DNA from: Anaerolineae bacterium
Lineage (GTDB): Bacteria > Chloroflexota > Anaerolineae > JAAYZQ01
Reading direction: 5' to 3'
NCBI GenBank assembly: GCA_016929795.1
Contig: JAFGIA010000384.1
Coordinates: forward strand, 1-13,946
DNA: 13,946 bases
Position 1 is the first letter of the stretch. Every line of letters starts with the position of its first letter. The notes beneath the pieces were generated by a model, which had not been told where the DNA came from, made no database searches, and saw only the letters and a program-made list of their open reading frames with translations. The translations under genes were made by a program, and so were the position numbers. This document shows positions 1 to 5,800 of this stretch, in pieces.

Positions 1-42
1 AATGGGCCATGCCACTTTCTCAAAATTCTTCTCCTCCTTTTG

Positions 43-86
43 ATTGAGAGCTAAGGGTTGGGCCGCCCTTAGCTCTCGATGTTTTT
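43..86 (+). terminator. Rho-independent terminator of a gene left of the window
   Basis: A perfect 12-bp stem pairs 46-57 (GAGAGCTAAGGG) with 66-77 (CCCTTAGCTCTC) around an 8-nt loop. It extends by three more pairs (43-45 with 78-80, one of them a wobble) and is followed after one base by TTTTT at 82-86. The T-run lies on the plus-strand 3' side, so it terminates a plus-strand transcript whose gene lies outside the window. Read on the minus strand the hairpin is followed by a short A-run, so it is at best a weak terminator for the SCP2 gene. The rest of 1-132 shows nothing else. Confidence 0.8.
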
Positions 87-132
87 ACCAGACTCGCCAT
101 GACTCAATCCCCCAACCGTAGCGTTCGATCCT

Positions 133-456
133 CTACCGCTGGAACCAATTCAACAACTGCATCACCATCCCCACGTTGCCGGATACCTTGATCTTGCCGC
201 TCATGAACGCCGATACAGGATTCATCTGGTCCTTGTACAGCGCCACGAAATCATCTCCATTCATTGTCACCGTCACGTCGGACCTGGCCGCCAGCTCTTC
301 GCGCACCTGGCATTGTCCATCAGCAACATCGATCACCCAGTTCCCGCCATCATCGCCGGTGAGTACTAACTGGATCAAAGCCCTGCTATTCCCCGCCTTC
401 TCGGGCAGAAACGCCCCGGGCATAGCTTCCATCATTTCCCTGATTCGAGACGCCAT
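133..456 (-). CDS. SCP2 sterol-carrier-like domain protein
   Basis: This 107-residue protein consists of a single SCP2-like lipid-binding fold. The signs are an N-terminal helix (MASRIREMMEAMPGAF), then strands with ALIQLVLTG, NWVIDVADGQ and DVTVTMNGDDFVALY, and a C-terminal GKIKVSGNVGMVMQLLNWF. The last segment matches the family's hallmark 'G.(I/L)K(V/I).G(N/D)...' region. Family members carry a hydrophobic ligand in a tunnel; the substrate here is unknown. There is no signal peptide or membrane segment, so it should be cytosolic. The start is supported by AGGAGG at 464-469 (minus sense), 7 nt before the ATG. It is a single gene transcribed away from the PHP cluster, from a promoter at 533-561. 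The length fits stand-alone SCP2 proteins of about 100-130 residues. Confidence 0.8.
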   Translation of the reverse strand: MASRIREMMEAMPGAFLPEKAGNSRALIQLVLTGDDGGNWVIDVADGQCQVREELAARSDVTVTMNGDDFVALYKDQMNPVSAFMSGKIKVSGNVGMVMQLLNWFQR

Positions 457-532
457 CGCTGATCCTCCTGTCAGATTTTTGAGGTGGGTTGTATGCAGTC
501 ACCCGTCTGGCAACCCGGGTAACATCCTGTAG

Positions 533-561
533 AGTATAGCATAGGGGCCATCATCCGTCAA
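533..561 (-). promoter_or_regulatory. Sigma-70-type promoter for the SCP2 gene
   Basis: Read on the minus strand, TTGACG (561-556) and an extended -10, TGC-TATACT (541-533), are separated by the optimal 17 bp. This gives five of six matches at both boxes. Transcription would start near 526, about 70 nt before the SCP2 start codon. Its -35 lies 2 bp from the -35 of the divergent plus-strand promoter. Confidence 0.65.
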
Positions 562-563
562 CT

Positions 564-592
564 TTGCTCCCCTTGCCACGCTGTGTTATAAT
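564..592 (+). promoter_or_regulatory. Extended -10 promoter for the PHP/A2M cluster
   Basis: A weak -35 (TTGCTC, 564-569), a 17-bp spacer and a perfect extended -10 (TGT then TATAAT, 584-592) precede the PHP gene. The start site would be near 599, about 23 nt before the ATG. No terminator or strong new promoter is obvious before 8248, so it may drive all three downstream genes. Confidence 0.7.
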
Positions 593-604
593 GGGATCAT
601 CCGC

Positions 605-611
605 AAGGAGG
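605..611 (+). promoter_or_regulatory. Strong ribosome binding site of the PHP gene
   Basis: AAGGAGG lies 10 nt before the ATG at 622 and fixes that start over the internal ATG at codon 7. Confidence 0.75.
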
Positions 612-621
612 GGATACGACC

Positions 622-1722
622 ATGGCTTATTCGCTCCCCATGGGTGATCGGGGGGCCCGGGAAGGGGGGCCGGCATTCCACGTTCTGCGTGGCAACCTGC
701 ACATGCATACCCATCTATCCGACGGGACCCGCTCTCACCGCGAGTTGGGACAGATCGCCGCCGGCGCCGGCCTCGACTTTATCGTCATCACCGATCACAA
801 CGTCTACCCACCCGGCCTTGACGGGTACGTCGACGGCACCCTCATCCTGGTCGGAGAAGAGGTTCACGACCCTGCCCGCGCCCTCCAGTCGAGCCATCTT
901 CTCTGCTTTGACATTCGCTCCGACGTCGCACGCTACGCGGCCGATCCTCAGGCCGTGATCGACGCCGTATCTCAGCAGGGTGGCTTTACCTTTCTCGCCC
1001 ACCCCTTCGAGCACGATGCAGCCGACTTTTTGCCCGAGCCCAACATCTCCTGGCGCGACTGGCACGTCCACGGCTACGCCGGCATCGAGCTGTGGAATTA
1101 CATGTCCGAATTCAAAGGCGCCATCGCCAACAAGCTGCAAGCCATCCTGCACGCCTACCTCCCTGCCCTGTCGGCGCAAGGTCCCTATCCCGAGACCCTG
1201 TCCAAATGGGACGAGCTGCTCCAATCACGGCCAGTCGCTGCCCTCGGCGGCTCTGACGCGCACGGCACCCTCTATCACCTTGGCCCCCTGTCGCGCGAGG
1301 TGCAGCCCTACCACTATCTCTTTCGCGCGCTCAACACCCACCTGCTTGTCAGCGAGCCACTCACCGGTGAGATCGACCACGATCGCGCCCTGATCTACCA
1401 CGCCCTGCGCACCAGCCGTGGCTTTCTTGGCAACGAGCAGATCCATCCCATAGCCGGGTTTTCCTTTTGGGCGGATTCCGGCCCTGCCTTTGCGACCATG
1501 GGCGAAGAGATCGAGCTATCAGAGCGCGTAGCACTACACGTGACCAGCCCTGCACGCGCCCACCTTCGTCTGCTGAGAGACGGCCAGGTCGTCGCGGCGG
1601 CGCACGCCAATCGTCTACACCTGGTTGGACGTCATCCTGGTATCTATCGCGTCGAGGCCCTGCGTCACCACGCCGGCCGCCGGCGTGGCTGGATCTATAG
1701 CAACCCAATCTATGTGCGCTGA
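622..1722 (+). CDS. PHP-domain metallohydrolase (CehA/McbA-like)
   Basis: This 366-residue protein is a predicted metal-dependent phosphoesterase or hydrolase of the PHP superfamily. The metal-site motifs appear in family order: GNLHMHTHLSDGT (H27, H29, D34), ITDHN (D58, H59), GEEVH (E80, H82), SSHLLCF (H92), FLAHPFEH (H126) and GGSDAHG (D212, H214). After the PHP barrel, residues from about 275 to 366 form a short beta-rich, Ig-like tail (VALHVTSPARAHLRLLRDGQ and YRVEALR), as in CehA-type members. There is no signal peptide or transmembrane segment, so it is probably cytoplasmic. The substrate cannot be told; the family includes phosphatases, nucleases and the carbaryl hydrolase CehA. It is the first gene of the cluster, with its own promoter and a strong ribosome binding site, and is followed after 55 bp by the acidic protein gene. 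Confidence 0.85.
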   Translation: MAYSLPMGDRGAREGGPAFHVLRGNLHMHTHLSDGTRSHRELGQIAAGAGLDFIVITDHNVYPPGLDGYVDGTLILVGEEVHDPARALQSSHLLCFDIRSDVARYAADPQAVIDAVSQQGGFTFLAHPFEHDAADFLPEPNISWRDWHVHGYAGIELWNYMSEFKGAIANKLQAILHAYLPALSAQGPYPETLSKWDELLQSRPVAALGGSDAHGTLYHLGPLSREVQPYHYLFRALNTHLLVSEPLTGEIDHDRALIYHALRTSRGFLGNEQIHPIAGFSFWADSGPAFATMGEEIELSERVALHVTSPARAHLRLLRDGQVVAAAHANRLHLVGRHPGIYRVEALRHHAGRRRGWIYSNPIYVR

Positions 1723-1767
1723 GCCGCCAGCCAGCGGCGCCGACTGCAAGCGCCTTCCGGCGGACAC

Positions 1768-1775
1768 GGAGGAAG
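1768..1775 (+). promoter_or_regulatory. Ribosome binding site deciding the start at 1778
   Basis: GGAGGAAG sits just before the ATG at 1778. The open frame continues upstream to an ATG at 1625 inside the PHP gene, but that start has no such site and would overlap the PHP gene by about 100 bp. The first 51 codons of that longer version also lack the extreme acidity that begins exactly at 1778. Confidence 0.7.
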
Positions 1776-1777
1776 AT

Positions 1778-2788
1778 ATGGATGATCCGTTCTTTGAAGA
1801 TGAATGGTTCTGGGATGATGAAGAGGAAGACGAGTATGACTATGACTGGTTCGAGCTCGTCGAAGAGCTGGCCGACCTCTTTTTCCTGAGCGACAACGAC
1901 TACCTGCCCGACGACCCGGACAACTATGAGATTACCTACATCGATGCCGATGACTGGTGGCCCCTCGTCGACCAACTAACAGACCAGTTGGATCTGGTCC
2001 TTCTGCTCCACCATGCGCGGGAGCTGGAGCCCCTCCTTTCCCTGGCTGGCCTGCCCACCGAGCTGTTGGAGGACCCGATCACCTTCTTGACGAGCGTTCT
2101 CGACGGACACCTGCCACACGAACCGTCGGGCCGGCGCGTTGGCAGCCGCAAGCTCGTCAAGATTGCGCGCCTCGTGCTCGCGATCATGGACGATCTCCCT
2201 GAAACGGCCCAGGCCGCCATGCGCACCTGGGCCGGCATCCAACGCCATAAGGTACTGTCCGACCTCGATTCCGAGTTCGACGCCGAGGACCTGGCCGATC
2301 TCCTCATGGTGCCCGACATGCCGCCCGCCATGACCGGCTTTAGCATGATGATCGCCCTCACCCTCATGCACTGGCCCGAGCGCGCCGAGGGCCTGCCACT
2401 GCCTGCCGAGTTCCGCGATCCCGGCGTGTACGATGACGTGATGGAGCAGTGGGAGAGCCTTCCCGACAACCCGCAGGTGACCGAAGAGGGCGACGGCGAG
2501 GCCGAAGCCCTCTTTGCCCAGGGGCGACTGGCGCACATGCTTGCCCAGATGGGCGCGATCGAGCTCATGTCGCCCGATGATGGCATGGAGAGCGACGACA
2601 TCTCCCTCGCCTACTCGCGCCTCAGCCGTGCCATCCTCTGGATTCACAGCCAGTGCCGCTCCTGTCCCGAGCGAGAAGGCGTCACCTGCCAGGTGGCAGC
2701 CAACTGGCCCGAGCGTCCTGTGCCGCTCCTTGACGTCGCCGGCGAGGTGGCAAACACCGGCCGCATTGGCGGCTGTATCAAGATGTAA
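1778..2788 (+). CDS. Unrecognised acidic protein with C-terminal four-Cys motif
   Basis: I do not recognise this 336-residue protein. Residues 1-60 hold 27 Asp/Glu, no Lys/Arg and many Trp/Phe/Tyr (for example EDEWFWDDEEEDEYDYDWF). Residues 61-290 look alpha-helical (VDQLTDQLDLVLLLHHARELEPLL; KLVKIARLVLAIMDDL; MTGFSMMIALTLMHW), with another acidic stretch near 235-250. The only cysteines are C293, C296, C304 and C333, spaced C-x2-C-x7-C-x28-C, which suits a zinc or Fe-S site. No signal peptide or clear membrane segment is present, so it is probably cytosolic. It sits between the PHP gene (55 bp upstream) and the A2M-like gene (20 bp downstream) in what looks like one transcript. Its role is unknown; a partner or regulator of its neighbours is conjecture. 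Confidence 0.8.
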   Translation: MDDPFFEDEWFWDDEEEDEYDYDWFELVEELADLFFLSDNDYLPDDPDNYEITYIDADDWWPLVDQLTDQLDLVLLLHHARELEPLLSLAGLPTELLEDPITFLTSVLDGHLPHEPSGRRVGSRKLVKIARLVLAIMDDLPETAQAAMRTWAGIQRHKVLSDLDSEFDAEDLADLLMVPDMPPAMTGFSMMIALTLMHWPERAEGLPLPAEFRDPGVYDDVMEQWESLPDNPQVTEEGDGEAEALFAQGRLAHMLAQMGAIELMSPDDGMESDDISLAYSRLSRAILWIHSQCRSCPEREGVTCQVAANWPERPVPLLDVAGEVANTGRIGGCIKM

Positions 2789-2808
2789 CCAGATGAGAGG
2801 AGGAACCG

Positions 2809-5800
2809 ATGCGTCGTAGAAGGGGTTGCCAGCCCGCTGTCGTGGCCAGCCTCGTCGTCCTGCTCGCCTGCCTCGTGTTCGGTGGCCTGGCCGCCGGTCT
2901 CGTCCTGATCGGCGACGTGCCCATCCATGCACCTCGCGTCGTTCACGTCGAGCCGCTGCCCGGCGAGCCGGTGCTGCCCACTACCTCCTTCACCCTGACC
3001 TTCGACCAGCCGATGGACCGCGAGTCAGTGGGGGCCGCTTTTTCCGTCCTGCCTGCTGTGCCCGGTTCACTGGAGTGGAACGCAGCCCGCGACCAGGTCA
3101 CCTTCGTCCCTGCAGGCCCGGGCTTTGAGCCGGGGACCACTTATACCCTGCGCCTGTACGGCGATGCACGCAGCGCCATGTTTCACCGCGCACTCGCTCA
3201 CGACCTGTCGCGCAGCTTCCTCCTGCCTCCGCTGCTGATCGAATCATCTCCCGCACCAGGTACCGACGGCCTGGGAGCCCATCCCGAGCTGCGCGCCGAG
3301 TTCTCCTATGACCTCGACTGCGAGAACACCCCGCAAACCTTCACCATCGTCCCTGGCGCCCAAGGCGCGTTCGACTGCCAGGGCCACACACTCATCTTTC
3401 GCCCCACGGCCCCCCTGGCGCCCGATACTACCTACCAGGCCAGCTTGGCCCACACATTTCTCATCAACGACCCCGCACCACGCCCCGGCGTAAACTGGTC
3501 GTTCCGCACCGCCCTCCCACTGTCCGTCACCGACCTGCTCCCGGCACCGGGACGCTTGCTCGTCGACCTGCACGAGCCCGTACGCATCACCTTCAACCGC
3601 CCCATAGACCCCGATTTCGCAGCGCCCAACCTCACCGTCACCTTGGCCGAAGGCGAGCCGGTGGCAGGTCAGGTCACGTGGGAGGCGGCAGGGTCCGCCC
3701 TCGTCTTTGACCCCCACGTGCCATGGCTTCCTGGCACCGAATACCTCGTCAGCCTCCAGAGTGGGATAGCCGACAGGCTTGGCTTTGCGCTCCAGGAGCC
3801 GGTGACGGCGCAGTTCGCCACCCTGCCCATGATCAAGATGCCGGACCCCGTGCCAGGCGCTGAGGACGTGCCCCTCGACTCGGCCATTCTCATCCCCTTT
3901 ACGCGCCCCATGGACCGCGCTTCTGTAGAGGCCGGCCTGGTCTTTATGCCTGGACTCGATGCTTCCTACGCATGGGACGGCGACACACTCATCATCACAC
4001 CGCGCGGTGGTCTCGCCGCCAGCACCCACTACACGCTATCGGTTGCTGCCGGCGTGTGCGACGCCACCGGCGCCCCCCTCGGCAGCGTCCATAGTTGGGA
4101 CCTGCACACCGAGCCCTTCCTGCTCGACGCCAGGATGCCGAGCGATGCCCCGCTCCTGTCACTCCGCACACCGCTGACCCTCACCTTTGCCCTGCCCATG
4201 GATCCCGCAAGCGTCCGCTCTGCCCTCACGATTTCACCCCGCACCCCCGTGAAGCTGTCTTGGAGCGGCGACGGGCGCACGCTCGTCCTCCAGCCCGAAA
4301 TAGGGTGGCAACCAGGAGCAGCATACCAGATCCTGCTGAGGGCAAAAGCAGCCACTGCCGGCGGCCAACAGGAGCTGGGTGAGGATCAGATATGGCCCTT
4401 TCTCACGGCGCCCTCAGAGGTACACTTTGGCCTCGGCCCCAACGTCCAGGTACTGCCCGGCCCTGGCACGCGCACCCTCCAGGCGCTCCACCGTGGCGCC
4501 GACGCCGTCGACTGGCACCTCTATGCAATAACCCCTACCCAATTCACCACTCTCTACACCCCGGGCCCTGATGCCCTATTTGCTCAGGAGCCCGCCCAGG
4601 TCGACACAGCCGGACTCGAGGCGGCGGGCTCGTGGCGCCAGGATGTGCCCGTATCCGCATTCGACTGGCAGCCGATTACCGTCACCCTGCCCTCATGGGT
4701 GCAACCGGGACTCTATGCCGTCACCGGCGGCGCGCAGCCCGATTCCACCGCCCCGGGCAGCACACCCGGCCTGCTCCTGGCCGTCACCGACCACGTGCTT
4801 GTCGTCAAGCGCGCGCCCCGCCCACAGCCCCCGGCAACCGCCACGCCCTCAGCTACGGCGACGGCCCCTGTCACCACCACACCGGCAGCCACACCCACAG
4901 TGCCGGTCACGCCCACAGTCACTGCCACATCACCCATCACCGCCACACCCACCCCCACCACAACAGCCCCCCTCACCACAACACCTGCCCTCACCACGAC
5001 GGCGTCCGTAACGACCACGCCCCCCCCCACCCCCACAGCTTCCGTCATCACCACGCCGGCTGCAGTGATCGCGGCGAGCAGGCCGACTGAGCTCCTCATC
5101 TGGGACATGGCGCTGGCCACAGGCGCCCCCGTCGTCAGCGCCACCGTCGTCGTCTATAGCACCGGCGGTCGCCCGCTGGCCCAGGGAATCACAGACGAGC
5201 AGGGCCTGCTCACGCTCACCCTGCCTGCCGGAGAAGAGCCCCTCTTCGTGATCTCTGATCGAGCCGGAGACCTCTCTTTGACTGGCCTCGATCCCACGTG
5301 GAGCGACGGGACAGGTTGGTACGCAGACGCACCTCCTGCAGCACACACCCTCGTCACCATCCCCGACAGGTGTGTCTATCACCCCGGCGACATCGTCCGA
5401 TTCACGTCGATCGTGCGCCTCGGGGATGTCCATGCCTACACCCTACCTCCCGAGGGCACGCAGGTGACCGTGTCCATCAAAGACGGGCAGGGACAGGTCG
5501 TCGCCAGTCGCACTCTGGCCACCACAGTCTTTGGCACCGTCCATGGTGAGATGCCACTGCCCGACGACGTCGCTCCCGGCCCCTGGCAGCTTGTTACGCA
5601 GGCCGCAGGCGACGAATCGCGCATCCCCATCCACGTACAGCCGCCTGCTGCTGCGGGCTATCAAGTCGCCGTTCACCCCGCACGCTCCGTCTATGTCGCC
5701 GGCGAGCCGATTACGGTCACCGTCTCGGCATCCGATGACACGGGCGATCCCCTTACCGGAGCGCCTGTCGAGCTATCGGTCCATCGTGCCTATCTCTCCG

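Noticed and set aside
1625..1777. Longer N-terminus for the acidic protein
   Set aside because: It would overlap the PHP gene, lacks a ribosome binding site, and differs in composition from the protein that starts at the well-placed GGAGGAAG/ATG at 1778.
2809..2920. Lipoprotein signal (VLLAC at residues 17-21) in the A2M-like protein
   Set aside because: The hydrophobic stretch continues well past C21 to about residue 35, which fits a membrane anchor better than a cleaved lipoprotein signal; it cannot be fully excluded.
1976..2932. Long minus-strand open frame (318 codons) opposite the acidic protein and A2M-like genes
   Set aside because: It is antisense to two convincingly coding frames, spans a gene boundary, and its product is low-complexity Arg/Gly/His-rich sequence with no recognisable family; this is typical of GC-rich shadow frames.
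4819..5079. Repeat-rich C-rich stretch as a possible CRISPR or VNTR
   Set aside because: The repeats are short, irregular and in frame, encoding a Thr/Pro linker, with no uniform spacers.
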